Source of the DNA: an uncultured Fretibacterium sp.
GTDB lineage: Bacteria; Synergistota; Synergistia; Synergistales; Aminobacteriaceae
Direction: 5' to 3'
Assembly (NCBI RefSeq): GCF_963548695.1
Contig: NZ_CAUUWA010000010.1
Location: forward strand, 1-55,875
DNA: 55,875 bases
Part shown: positions 42,759 to 51,546 of the stretch, one piece after another
Numbering within the stretch: the stretch's first letter is position 1
Layout of the letters: every line of letters starts with the position of its first letter
Made by a program: the position numbers and the translations under genes
The notes under the pieces: generated by a model
What the model was told of the DNA's origin: nothing
Database searches by the model: none
What the model saw: the letters and a program-made list of their open reading frames with translations, nothing else

Positions 42759-44233
42759 GCGCGCGGATTGCCGTGCTGGTCTCGGGCGGGGGGACCAATC
42801 TCCAGGCGCTCCTGGACGCCCGGGCCGAGGGCCGCCTGCGGAGCGGCAGCATCGTCCTGGTCCTCTCCAGCCGCGGTGACGCCCGAGCCCTGGGCCGGGC
42901 CCGCGCCCACGGCGTGCGGGCCGAGGCCGTCGAGCGACGCGCCTTCCCCGACGCGGCGTCGTTCGAGCGGCGTCTGCTGGAGCTGCTGGACGAGGAGCGC
43001 ATCGACGTCGTGGTCCTGGCGGGGTTCCTGCAGATCCTGAGCGGCGCCTTCGTCGCCCGCTACGCGGGACGGATCGTGAACGTCCACCCCTCGCTGATCC
43101 CGTCCTTCTGCGGGCGCGGGCTCTACGGACTGAAGGTCCATAAAGCGGCGCTGGACGCAGGGGTCCGGATCACCGGCGCGACGGTCCACCTCGTGGACGA
43201 GACGCCCGACGGCGGCCCCATCCTGATGCAGAAGGCCGTGGAGGTGCTGCCGGACGACACGCCGGAGACGCTCCAGCGCCGCGTGATGGAACAGGCCGAA
43301 TGGCGCCTGCTGCCCGAGGCGGTCGAAAGGCTCTGCAGAGACCTTGGGGCTCCGCCCCAAACCTCGCCAAGGGAGCAAGCCCCCTTGGAACCCCTTCTAT
43401 CCTTCCCGAGGGGGGGCAACGCCCCCCCTCGGGAAGGATCAATGGGGGTGCAGGGGGACACGTTCCCCTGCCAGGGGGTATGGGGGACGGAGTCCCCCAA
43501 TCCCGGCAGCCTTACGGTGCTTCTGGGCGGCAACCGGTATCCGGGCCGGGGCATCATCCTGGGTTGTGCTCCGGACGGGCGCGCCGTCCTGGCCTATTTC
43601 ATCATGGGCCGCAGTGCGGCCAGCCGCGGCCGCGTCCTCGAGCGGTCGGGGGACGACTTGGTAATCCGGCTCCTGAGCCCCGAGCGGGTCGCGGACCCCT
43701 CGCTGATCCTCTACGCCCCCATCCGCGTCTGCGGGGAGCACGTCGTCGTGACGAACGGGGACCAGACGGAGACGGTCTGCGAGGCGCTGCGGAACGGAAG
43801 CACCTTCGAGTCGGCCCTGCGCACGCGGAGCTACGAGCCCGACGCGCCGCACTTCACGCCGCGCATCAGCGGACTGCTGACCTTCGCGCCCTCGGCTCCA
43901 TCGAAGGGGGGACCAGGCTTCGGGTACCGTCTGAGCATCCTCAAGGCCGGTGGAGCCGGGGAATGCCTCCGCCAGTTCTTCGAGTACGAGGCCGTACCGG
44001 CCGCCGGCCGCCTCATCCACACCTATGCCGGGGACGGCGACCCTCTGCCGAGCTTCGGGGGCGAGCCCCGAGCGGTGCCGATCCCCGCGGACATCGAGGC
44101 GTTCTCCCGCGGCCTCTGGGACGCGCTGGACGCGGAAAACCGGGTGGCGCTCTGCGTGCGGTACCTTACGGCGAACGGGCGGGGCTGCGAGGAGCGGCTG
44201 TTCGATCGGCATGGGAAGGAGGAGAGGCTTTGA
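42752..44233 (+). CDS. PurN-IMP cyclohydrolase fusion joined by a repeat-encoded linker
   Basis: This is 493 residues from GTG 42752 (GGAGGG 9 bases upstream, 7-base overlap with purM). Residues 1-195 are GAR transformylase (PurN): RIAVLVSGGGTNLQALLDA, the catalytic Asn and His in VNVHPSLIPSF, and the Asp in DETPDGGPI. Residues about 198-250 are low-complexity (APPQTSPREQAP, PRGGNAPP) and are encoded by the palindromic element at 43343-43500, which is open in this frame. Residues about 252-493 form a PF07826-type IMP cyclohydrolase (VLLGGNRYPGRGIILG, DPSLILYAPIRVCG, RQFFEYEAVPA, LIHTYAGDGDPLPSF). An internal ATG at 43442 with AAGGA nearby could also start the second domain alone. Confidence 0.88.
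   Translation: MLSARIAVLVSGGGTNLQALLDARAEGRLRSGSIVLVLSSRGDARALGRARAHGVRAEAVERRAFPDAASFERRLLELLDEERIDVVVLAGFLQILSGAFVARYAGRIVNVHPSLIPSFCGRGLYGLKVHKAALDAGVRITGATVHLVDETPDGGPILMQKAVEVLPDDTPETLQRRVMEQAEWRLLPEAVERLCRDLGAPPQTSPREQAPLEPLLSFPRGGNAPPREGSMGVQGDTFPCQGVWGTESPNPGSLTVLLGGNRYPGRGIILGCAPDGRAVLAYFIMGRSAASRGRVLERSGDDLVIRLLSPERVADPSLILYAPIRVCGEHVVVTNGDQTETVCEALRNGSTFESALRTRSYEPDAPHFTPRISGLLTFAPSAPSKGGPGFGYRLSILKAGGAGECLRQFFEYEAVPAAGRLIHTYAGDGDPLPSFGGEPRAVPIPADIEAFSRGLWDALDAENRVALCVRYLTANGRGCEERLFDRHGKEERL
43343..43500 (-). repeat. Composite palindromic repeat, family 1, copy 2 (inside coding sequence)
   Basis: Hairpins in order: TTGGGGC-TCC-GCCCCAA (43344-43360), CCAAGGGAG-CAAG-CCCCCTTGG, a perfect 19-bp stem with AAC loop (43399-43417 with 43421-43439), GCAGGGGGA and partner TTCCCCTGC, and GGGGGAC-GGA-GTCCCCC (about 43482-43498). 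Its flanks match the reverse complement of 18820-18976. The central stem has different arms from copy 1 but pairs perfectly. Confidence 0.85.
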
Positions 44234-45408
44234 AGGAGCTGCAACTCAAGTACGGCTGCAACCCCAACCAGGTCCCGGCGCGGCTCTTCGTGGAGGAGGG
44301 GGAGCTCCCGTTCGAAGTGCTGAACGGCCGCCCGGGCTACATCAATTTTCTGGACGCCCTGAACGGCTGGCAGCTCGTCCGGGAGCTGCGTAAGACGCTC
44401 GCGATGCCCGCCGCGGCCTCGTTCAAGCACGTCAGCCCCGCGGGCGCGGCGCTGGGGATACCGCTCGACGAGGCGGAAAAGCGCCTGTTCCTCACCGACC
44501 TCCCCGGACTGGACGAATCCCCGTTGGCCTGCGCCTATGTCCGGGCGCGGGGGACCGACCGGATGTCGTCGTTCGGGGACTGGATCGCGCTGAGCGACCC
44601 GTGCGACGCGGTCACGGCGTCGGTGATCCGGCGCGAGGTCTCGGATGGGGTCGTCGCACCCGGCTACTCCGACGAGGCGCTCGCGATCCTGCGGGAGAAG
44701 CGGAACGGGAATTATGCCGTCGTGCGGATGGACCCGGGCTGGGAGCCCCCGCTCCTGGAGCGGCGCGACGTGTTCGGCGTCACGTTCGAGCAGCGGCGCA
44801 ACGACGCGGTGGTCGACCCCGCGGTCTTCGACAGGCCCGTGGCGCGCCTCCGGGACATCCCGGAGGCCGCGCGGCGCGACCTGACCCTGGCCCTGCTCGT
44901 GCTCAAGTACACGCAGTCCAACTCTGTTTGCACCGCGCGCGGCGGCCAGACGCTGGGGGTCGGTGCGGGGCAGCAGTCGCGCGTACACTGCACCCGCCTG
45001 GCGGGGGACAAGACGGACGTTCGGCTGCTGCGTGCCCACCCGAAGGTCCTGGACCTGCCGTTCCGCGCGGACCTGGCCCGGCCGGACCGGGACAACGCTA
45101 TAAACGTCTACCTCTCGCCTGCCCCCGAGGACGTCCTGGCCGAGGGATACTGGCAGCGCTGCTTCGATCGGCGGCCGGACCCGCTGACGCCGGAGGAGCG
45201 GCGCGCCTGGCTGAGCGGCATGAGCGGCGTCTCGCTCGCGAGCGACGCCTTCTTCCCGTTCCCCGACAACGTGGAGCGGGCGCGGCGCAGCGGCGTCTCG
45301 TACATAGCCCAGCCGGGCGGCTCGATCCGCGACGACGCGGTGATCGAGGCGTGCGACCGGTATGGGATTGCGATGGTGATGACCGGACAGAGATTGTTTC
45401 ACCACTAA
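44230..45408 (+). CDS. AICAR transformylase, stand-alone (PurH N-formyltransferase domain only)
   Basis: This is 392 residues from TTG 44230, overlapping the upstream stop (TTGA), with GGAGGAG before it. The N-terminus KELQLKYGCNPNQVPARLFV and the motifs SFKHVSPAGAALG, KYTQSNSVCTARGGQTLGVG and AGQQSRVHCTRLAGDK mark the AICAR formyltransferase (10-formyl-THF dependent). The MGS-like cyclohydrolase domain of normal PurH is missing. The cyclization step is supplied instead by the PF07826-type domain of the preceding fusion. This split is known in Clostridia and relatives. Confidence 0.93.
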   Translation: MKELQLKYGCNPNQVPARLFVEEGELPFEVLNGRPGYINFLDALNGWQLVRELRKTLAMPAAASFKHVSPAGAALGIPLDEAEKRLFLTDLPGLDESPLACAYVRARGTDRMSSFGDWIALSDPCDAVTASVIRREVSDGVVAPGYSDEALAILREKRNGNYAVVRMDPGWEPPLLERRDVFGVTFEQRRNDAVVDPAVFDRPVARLRDIPEAARRDLTLALLVLKYTQSNSVCTARGGQTLGVGAGQQSRVHCTRLAGDKTDVRLLRAHPKVLDLPFRADLARPDRDNAINVYLSPAPEDVLAEGYWQRCFDRRPDPLTPEERRAWLSGMSGVSLASDAFFPFPDNVERARRSGVSYIAQPGGSIRDDAVIEACDRYGIAMVMTGQRLFHH

Positions 45409-45583
45409 AAAATGATTCCGCTTCTAAATCACACGTAGACGAGGCGGCTTTTGCGAGACGCAGCGAATAAGCAGAGAGCCGGCGAAGCATGAGCCGTGCG
45501 AATCGCTTAGGTTCCTCACCAGGCGTACACAATAGTACGTCGGATTGGAGGTTTGCACAGCAGCCAAGGTGATCTGTTTGCTT

Positions 45584-45676
45584 GCGTCGACAACGCGGTC
45601 ACTGTACCGCGTGTCGACGTAAGCGACCGGCACAGCATCCGAAGGCTATGCCTTCGAAGAGCTGGCCGTCTGCTTA
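45584..45676 (+). repeat. Palindromic repeat, family 2, copy D
   Basis: A stem GTCGACAACGCGGT-CACTGT-ACCGCGTGTCGAC (one bulge) is followed by TAAGCGACCGGCACAGCAT, a second hairpin CGAAGGC-TAT-GCCTTCG, and the terminus GAGCTGGCCGTCTGCTTA. It matches copy E (22521-22612, reversed) outside the stems. It occupies most of the 312-base gap between the AICAR transformylase gene and purD, which holds nothing else I can recognise. Confidence 0.8.
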
Positions 45677-45720
45677 AACGAAGTATACGTGGGATTTGAA
45701 GTGGAAGTGGGGGTGCCAAG

Positions 45721-46992
45721 ATGAATGTCATGATTATAGGCGGCGGCGGGCGCGAGCACGCCATCGCGGAGCGTCTAGCGCGGAGCCCGCGCATCGGGAA
45801 GCTCTGCGCGCTGCCGGGCAACGGGGGCATTGCGGCGCTGGCCGAGTGCGTGCCGATACCCGCGACGGACCTCGACGCGCTGGTTGCCTTCGCGCGGGAG
45901 CGCTCCATCGACTTCGCCGTGGTGGCCCCCGACGACCCGCTGGTGATGGGGCTGGTCGATCGCCTGGAGGCCGCGGGGGTACGCTGTTTCGGCCCGAACG
46001 CGCGGGCCGCGGCGATCGAGGGCAGCAAGGTCTACGCCAAGGACTTGATGCGGCGGTACGGGATCCCGACGGCCCGCAGCCGGGTCTTCGACGACGCGGA
46101 CCGGGCGCTCGAGTACGCGGCGGCGGCGGGCCCGGTGGTGGTGAAGGCAGACGGCCTCGCGCGGGGCAAGGGCGTCGTGGTGGCGGAGGACGCGGACCAG
46201 GCGGTCGCGGCGGTCGCCGCTATCATGAAGGAGCGTATCTTCGGCGCGAGCGGCGACCGGGTGCTGATCGAGGAGCGGCTTTCCGGCCCCGAGGTCTCGG
46301 TCCTGGCCTTCACCGACGGGCGCACGATCGTCCCCATGGTCTCGTCGATGGACCACAAACGCGCCTTCGACGGGGACAGAGGGCCGAACACGGGCGGCAT
46401 GGGGGCGGTCGCGCCGAACCCCCATTACACGCCCGAGCTGGCGGAACGCTGCATGAGGACGATTTTTCGTCCCACGGTCGAGGCGCTCCGGGCCGAGGGA
46501 CGCCCCTTCAGGGGCTGCCTCTACTTCGGGCTGATGCTGACGGCGGACGGGCCGAAGGTGATCGAGTACAACTGCCGATTCGGGGACCCCGAGGCTCAGG
46601 CCGTGCTGCCCCTCCTGGAGAGCGACCTGTTCGAGATCATGCTGGCGGTGCGGGAGGAGCGCCTGGCGGAGGTGGAGGTCCGCTTCTCCGACGGGGCGTC
46701 CTGCTGCGTCGTCATGGCCTCCGAGGGGTACCCCGGCAAGGTGAGGGAGGGAATGGAGATCCATATCGATTCCGGCCTGCCGCCGGACACCGTCGTCTAT
46801 CACTCGGGGACGAGGCGGGACGACGAAACGCTGAGGACGGCGGGGGGCCGCGTGCTCTCGGTGACGGCGGTCGCCCCGACGGCCGGGGAGGCGCGCTCCC
46901 GTGCCTATGCAGGCGTCGGGCTGATCCATTTCGAGGGGGCGCGCTTCCGGCACGATATCGGGACCGCAGGAGGTCTTTCACATGATGCATAG
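45721..46992 (+). CDS. purD: Phosphoribosylamine-glycine ligase (PurD)
   Basis: This is a 423-residue ATP-grasp enzyme making GAR. Features are MIIGGGGREHAIAERLARSP at the N-terminus, VVVKADGLARGKGVVVAED for ATP binding, MDHKRAFDGDRGPNTGGMGA, and VIEYNCRFGDPEAQAVLPLL. It is complete. It overlaps purL by 11 bases. Confidence 0.96.
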   Translation: MNVMIIGGGGREHAIAERLARSPRIGKLCALPGNGGIAALAECVPIPATDLDALVAFARERSIDFAVVAPDDPLVMGLVDRLEAAGVRCFGPNARAAAIEGSKVYAKDLMRRYGIPTARSRVFDDADRALEYAAAAGPVVVKADGLARGKGVVVAEDADQAVAAVAAIMKERIFGASGDRVLIEERLSGPEVSVLAFTDGRTIVPMVSSMDHKRAFDGDRGPNTGGMGAVAPNPHYTPELAERCMRTIFRPTVEALRAEGRPFRGCLYFGLMLTADGPKVIEYNCRFGDPEAQAVLPLLESDLFEIMLAVREERLAEVEVRFSDGASCCVVMASEGYPGKVREGMEIHIDSGLPPDTVVYHSGTRRDDETLRTAGGRVLSVTAVAPTAGEARSRAYAGVGLIHFEGARFRHDIGTAGGLSHDA

Positions 46993-49900
46993 ATTCCTGG
47001 TGCATAGATTTTACGTCGAGAAGAAGGCCCCGTTCCAGCAGGAGGCCGCGTCGCTCCACGCGGAGCTCCGGGACGTCCTGGGCGTCGCGTCCCTGGAGCG
47101 CGTGCGGATCCTCAACCGATACGACGTGGAGGGCATCGACACGGAGACGCTGCTGGCGTGCCGATACACGGTCTTCGCCGAGCCTCAGACGGACTATCTG
47201 CCCTACGGCGTTCCGGAGGACGCGCACGTGCTGGCGGTGGAGTACCTTCCCGGCCAGTACGACCAGCGCGCCGACGCGGCGGAGCAGTGCGTCGCGCTCC
47301 TCTCGGGAAAGCGTCCGATCGTGCGCACGGCGCGGGTCTACCTCCTCTACGGGGCGCTGAGCGACCGGGACCTCGCAGCCGTGAGGAAACACCTCGTCAA
47401 CCCGGTGGAGTGCCGCGAGGCACAGCTCGAGGAGTATGAGACGCTCGCCGCCGCACACCCTCAGCCGGGCCCGGTCCCCGTCCTGGAGGGCTTCCGGGAG
47501 CTGGACGACGCGGGCCTCGCGGCGTTCGTCGAGGAATACGGCCTCTCCCTGACGCCGGACGACCTCCGCTGCTGCCGCGCCCATTTCCGGGCCGAGGGGC
47601 GGGACCCCACCCTGACCGAGATCCGGGTGCTGGACACCTACTGGTCCGACCATTGCCGCCACTCCACGTTCCACACGGAGCTCGATTCCGTCGACATCGA
47701 GGACGATCGCATCCGGTCGGCCTGGGAGCGTTACCTTGCGCTGCGCCGCGAGCTCGGGAGAACCGATCGCCCCGTGACCCTCATGGACCTGGCGACGATC
47801 GGGGCCCGTGCGCTCAAAAGGCGCGGCCTGCTTCGACACTGGGTGGAGTCGGAGGAGGTCAACGCCTGCACGGTTCGGATTTCGGCGGACGTCGACGGCC
47901 GGCCGAAGCCGTGGCTTCTGCTGTTCAAGAACGAGACGCACAACCACCCGACGGAGATCGAGCCGTTTGGCGGGGCCGCCACCTGCATTGGCGGGGCGAT
48001 CCGCGACCCGCTCTCCGGCCGGGGCTACGTCTACCAGGCCATGCGTGTGACGGGCGCCGCGGACCCCCGACGGTCCCTGAGCGAGACCCTGCCCGGCAAG
48101 CTGCCGCAGCGGACGATCGTGACGGCCGCCGCGGCGGGCTACAGCGCTTACGGGAATCAGGTCGGGCTTCCCGCCGGGCTGGTGGACGAGCTCTACCACG
48201 ACGGCTACGTCGCCAAGCGCATGGAGGTCGGCGCGGTGGTGGCGGCCGTCCCGGAGGACCACGTCCGGCGGGAGCGCCCGGAGCCGGGCGATCGCGTGCT
48301 GCTGCTCGGCGGGCGCACGGGCCGCGACGGGTGCGGCGGGGCCACGGGCTCGTCCCGGGCCCACACCGCTCGGTCGCTCGAGCTCTGCGGGGCCGAGGTG
48401 CAGAAGGGCAACGCGCCCGAGGAGCGGAAGCTCCAACGCCTGTTCCGCAGCCCGGACTTCTCGCGCCTCGTCAAGCGCTGCAACGACTTCGGCGCGGGCG
48501 GCGTCTCCGTGGCCGTCGGGGAGCTGGCCGATGGGCTCGAGGTCGACCTGGACTCCGTCCCCCTGAAGTACGCCGGGCTGGACGGGACCGAGATCGCGAT
48601 CAGCGAGTCCCAGGAGCGCATGGCCGCCGTCGTGGCGGAGGCGGACGTGGAGCGCGCCGTCGCCCTGGCGGCGGCGGAGGGCGTGAGCGCCACGACCGTG
48701 GCGAGGGTCTCGGAGGAAAAACGGCTCGTCCTGCGCTGGCGCGGGGAGCGCATCGTCGACCTGCCGCGCTCCTTCATTCAGAGCAACGGGGCCGCCCGGC
48801 ACGCCAGGGCGTTCGTCCCGATCCCAAGGGACTGCACGACGCCCGTCCCCTCCGGCTTCGCGGAGGGGCTCCGGTCCGTTGTCTCCGACCTCAACGTCTG
48901 CTCCAGGCGCGGCCTGTGCGAGCGCTTCGACTCGACGGTCGGGGGCAACACCATCCTGATGCCCTTCGGGGGAGGGCGGCAGCGCACGCCCATCCAGGCG
49001 ATGGCCGCGAAAATTCCTCTTCCGGAGGGGGAGACGACGACCTGTTCCGTCATGGCCTGGGGGTTCGATCCATTCCGGTCCTCGGCCTCGCCCTACGACG
49101 GTGCGTATCTGGCGGTCGTGGAGTCCGTCTGTCGCCTCGCGGCGGCCGGGGCCGACCTGACGGCGTGCGCGCTGAGCTTTCAGGAGTACTTCGGTCGGCC
49201 GGGGAACGACCCGCGGCGCTGGGGGCAGCCGGCGGCGGCGCTGCTCGGGGCCCTGGCGGCCCAGCTCGACCTGGGCATTGCGGCGATCGGGGGCAAGGAC
49301 TCGATGAGCGGCTCCTTCGAGGGGCTGGACGTCCCCCCGACCCTGATCTCCTTCGCCGTGACGGCGTCCGACGCGAGGCGCATCGTCTCGCCGGAGCTCA
49401 AGGGCGCGGGCTCGCGGGTCGTGCTGCTTCGCCCGCGGTACGAGGGGGCCCTGCCCGAGCCGGAATCGATGCGCGTCCTGCTGGAGGAAGTCAAACGACT
49501 GAACGCCTCCGGGTCGATTCGGGCCGCCTTCACGCCCACGTTCGGCGGTGTCGCCGCCGCGGTTTTCAAGATGGCCCTCGGGAACGGACTGGGCTTTGCC
49601 TTCGCCGACGGCGTCTCCCTCGCGGACCTCTTCGGGGCGGAGCGGGGGACGTTCGTGCTGGAGCTGGAGGATGGCGTGGAGATCGGCAACACGGACTGTA
49701 TCGAGCTGGGACATACACGCTCGGAGCCCGAGTTCTCCTGGCATGGGGAACGCGTCGCATTGGACGACCAGGAGGCGGCCTACGACGGAGCTTTGGAGGA
49801 TATCTATCCTACGCGCTGCCGCGAGGCGCCCACACGCTGCCGCGAGACGTACACGCGTCATCACGAGATTGCCGAGGGGCAGGAGGAGGACTGCGTCCTG

Positions 49901-50833
49901 CCCGCGCCCTCCCCGGCCCCCGAGCCCCATGCGCGTGTCGCGCCCCCGGTGGGGTCGGCGCGGCCCCGGTTCCTGATCCCTGTGTTCCCCGGTACGAACT
50001 GCGAGTACGAGTCCGCCCGGGCGGTGGAGCGTGCGGGCGGACGGGCCGAGGTCCTGGTGGTGAACGCGCTTTCGGCCGAGGCGATGCGGGCCTCGGCGGA
50101 CCGCTTTGCGGAACGGCTCTCCGCGTCCCAGGCGCTCCTTCTGCCGGGCGGGTTCTCGAACGGCGACGAGCCGGACGGGTCGGGGAAGTTCATCGCCATC
50201 TTCCTGCGGAGCCCGGCGGTGCGCGGCGCGGTGGAGGCGCTTCTGGAGGCGCGCGGCGGGCTGATCTGCGGGATCTGCAACGGCTTCCAGGCCCTGGTCA
50301 AGACGGGGCTGCTCCCCTATGGGCGTATCCTGGACCCGGAGGACCCGATCAAAGAGCCGAAGGGGCCGGGCGAACGGGATAAATCGGACGGGCCGGACAG
50401 GCTGGACAGAAACGCCCCGACCCTGACCTTCAACACCATCGGCCGCCATCAGTCGCGGATGGTCCGGACGCGCGTGCTCTCGAACCGTTCCCCGTGGCTC
50501 CGGCGCGTTCGCGAGGGGGACGTGCACACGATGCCGATATCCCACGGGGAGGGGCGCTTCGTGTGCCCCCCGGAACTGCTGAGGCGTCTGGCGGAGGCGG
50601 GGCAGGTCGCGACGCAGTACGTGGACCCGGAGGGCCGTCCGACGATGGACATCCGTTATAACCCGAACGGGTCCGCGGGCGCCGTGGAGGGGCTCTTGTC
50701 GCCCGACGGGCGCGTGTTCGGCAGGATGGGACACGCGGAGCGCGTCGGGCCGTACCTGTACCGGAACGTCGAGGGAAATTACGGCACGGAAATGTTCGAG
50801 TCTGCGGTGGAATTCTTTACGGGAGGGAAATAG
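46982..50833 (+). CDS. purL: Phosphoribosylformylglycinamidine synthase, single chain (PurL, clostridial type)
   Basis: This is a 1283-residue enzyme converting FGAR to FGAM. AGGAGG precedes the ATG. The PurS-like N-terminus (VEKKAPFQQEAASLHAEL, RYDVEGIDTETLLACRYTVF) leads into the ATP-binding core (YWSDHCRHSTF, NETHNHPTEIEPFGGAATC) and the second AIRS-like half (AIGGKDSMSGSFEG). The C-terminal class I glutaminase domain has the nucleophile Cys1099 in ICGICNGFQALVK. The size and N-terminus fit the TIGR01857-type long PurL of Firmicutes and relatives. A three-fold 7-residue repeat (TRCREAP-TRCRETY-TRHHEIA, bases 49811-49873) sits in the linker before the glutaminase domain. Confidence 0.95.
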   Translation: MMHRFLVHRFYVEKKAPFQQEAASLHAELRDVLGVASLERVRILNRYDVEGIDTETLLACRYTVFAEPQTDYLPYGVPEDAHVLAVEYLPGQYDQRADAAEQCVALLSGKRPIVRTARVYLLYGALSDRDLAAVRKHLVNPVECREAQLEEYETLAAAHPQPGPVPVLEGFRELDDAGLAAFVEEYGLSLTPDDLRCCRAHFRAEGRDPTLTEIRVLDTYWSDHCRHSTFHTELDSVDIEDDRIRSAWERYLALRRELGRTDRPVTLMDLATIGARALKRRGLLRHWVESEEVNACTVRISADVDGRPKPWLLLFKNETHNHPTEIEPFGGAATCIGGAIRDPLSGRGYVYQAMRVTGAADPRRSLSETLPGKLPQRTIVTAAAAGYSAYGNQVGLPAGLVDELYHDGYVAKRMEVGAVVAAVPEDHVRRERPEPGDRVLLLGGRTGRDGCGGATGSSRAHTARSLELCGAEVQKGNAPEERKLQRLFRSPDFSRLVKRCNDFGAGGVSVAVGELADGLEVDLDSVPLKYAGLDGTEIAISESQERMAAVVAEADVERAVALAAAEGVSATTVARVSEEKRLVLRWRGERIVDLPRSFIQSNGAARHARAFVPIPRDCTTPVPSGFAEGLRSVVSDLNVCSRRGLCERFDSTVGGNTILMPFGGGRQRTPIQAMAAKIPLPEGETTTCSVMAWGFDPFRSSASPYDGAYLAVVESVCRLAAAGADLTACALSFQEYFGRPGNDPRRWGQPAAALLGALAAQLDLGIAAIGGKDSMSGSFEGLDVPPTLISFAVTASDARRIVSPELKGAGSRVVLLRPRYEGALPEPESMRVLLEEVKRLNASGSIRAAFTPTFGGVAAAVFKMALGNGLGFAFADGVSLADLFGAERGTFVLELEDGVEIGNTDCIELGHTRSEPEFSWHGERVALDDQEAAYDGALEDIYPTRCREAPTRCRETYTRHHEIAEGQEEDCVLPAPSPAPEPHARVAPPVGSARPRFLIPVFPGTNCEYESARAVERAGGRAEVLVVNALSAEAMRASADRFAERLSASQALLLPGGFSNGDEPDGSGKFIAIFLRSPAVRGAVEALLEARGGLICGICNGFQALVKTGLLPYGRILDPEDPIKEPKGPGERDKSDGPDRLDRNAPTLTFNTIGRHQSRMVRTRVLSNRSPWLRRVREGDVHTMPISHGEGRFVCPPELLRRLAEAGQVATQYVDPEGRPTMDIRYNPNGSAGAVEGLLSPDGRVFGRMGHAERVGPYLYRNVEGNYGTEMFESAVEFFTGGK
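49811..49873 (+). repeat. Three tandem 21-bp coding repeats in purL
   Basis: Units at 49811-49831, 49832-49852 and 49853-49873 begin AC(G/A)CG(C/T) and share the C-x-C-x-C-GAG spacing. They encode TRCREAP, TRCRETY and TRHHEIA in the interdomain linker. Confidence 0.75.
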
Positions 50834-50836
50834 AGG

Positions 50837-51541
50837 ATGCAGAAGCGCGAGCGGCTTTACGAGGGCAAGGCCAAGAAGGTCTACGCGACCGACGACGCCC
50901 GGTTTTACATCATCGAGTACAAGGACGACGCCACGGCGTTCAACGGGGAGAAGAAGGGGACGATCGCCGGCAAGGGCGTGGTGAACAACCGGATGAGCAA
51001 CATCCTGTTCCGCATGCTGGAGGCGAACGGGGTGGAGACGCACTTCGTGGAGGAGCTGAACGACCGGGAGACCGTTGTGAAGGCGGTGAAGATCGTCCCA
51101 CTGGAGGTCATCGTGCGCAACGTGGCGGCGGGCTCCTTCTCGAAGCGCTTCGGCGTCGAGGAGGGGCGGGAGCTGAAGGCCCCCACCCTGGAGTACTGTC
51201 TGAAGGACGACGCGCTGGGCGACCCGATGATCAACGACTCGCAGATCCTCGCCCTGGGGGTGGCGACGGAGGAGGAGCTGCGGACGATGGGGGGCCTGGC
51301 TCTTCGGATCAACGGCCTTCTGAAGGACTATTTCTCGCGGATCGGGGTCCGGCTGGTGGACTTCAAGATCGAGCTGGGACGTTACGAGGGGCGCATCGTC
51401 CTGGCGGACGAGATCTCGCCCGACACCTGCCGGTTCTGGGACGCGGAGACGAACCGCAAGCTGGACAAGGACCGCTTCCGCCGGGACCTGGGCGGCGTGG
51501 AGGACGCCTATCGGGAGATGTTCGAGCGGGTGAGCCGCTAG
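50837..51541 (+). CDS. purC: SAICAR synthetase (PurC)
   Basis: This is 234 residues, complete. The N-terminal LYEGKAKKVYATDD and the motifs FNGEKKGTIAGKGVVNNRMS, VIVRNVAAGSFSKRFGVEEG and LVDFKIELGR identify SAICAR synthetase. It starts three bases after the purL stop. Confidence 0.96.
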   Translation: MQKRERLYEGKAKKVYATDDARFYIIEYKDDATAFNGEKKGTIAGKGVVNNRMSNILFRMLEANGVETHFVEELNDRETVVKAVKIVPLEVIVRNVAAGSFSKRFGVEEGRELKAPTLEYCLKDDALGDPMINDSQILALGVATEEELRTMGGLALRINGLLKDYFSRIGVRLVDFKIELGRYEGRIVLADEISPDTCRFWDAETNRKLDKDRFRRDLGGVEDAYREMFERVSR

Positions 51542-51546
51542 CGGCG

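Noticed and set aside
46712..51043. A 1443-codon open frame on the minus strand opposite purL
   Set aside because: It is the antisense shadow of a GC-rich gene: low-complexity Arg/Pro/Gly/His content, no motif, and the plus strand encodes a complete PurL.
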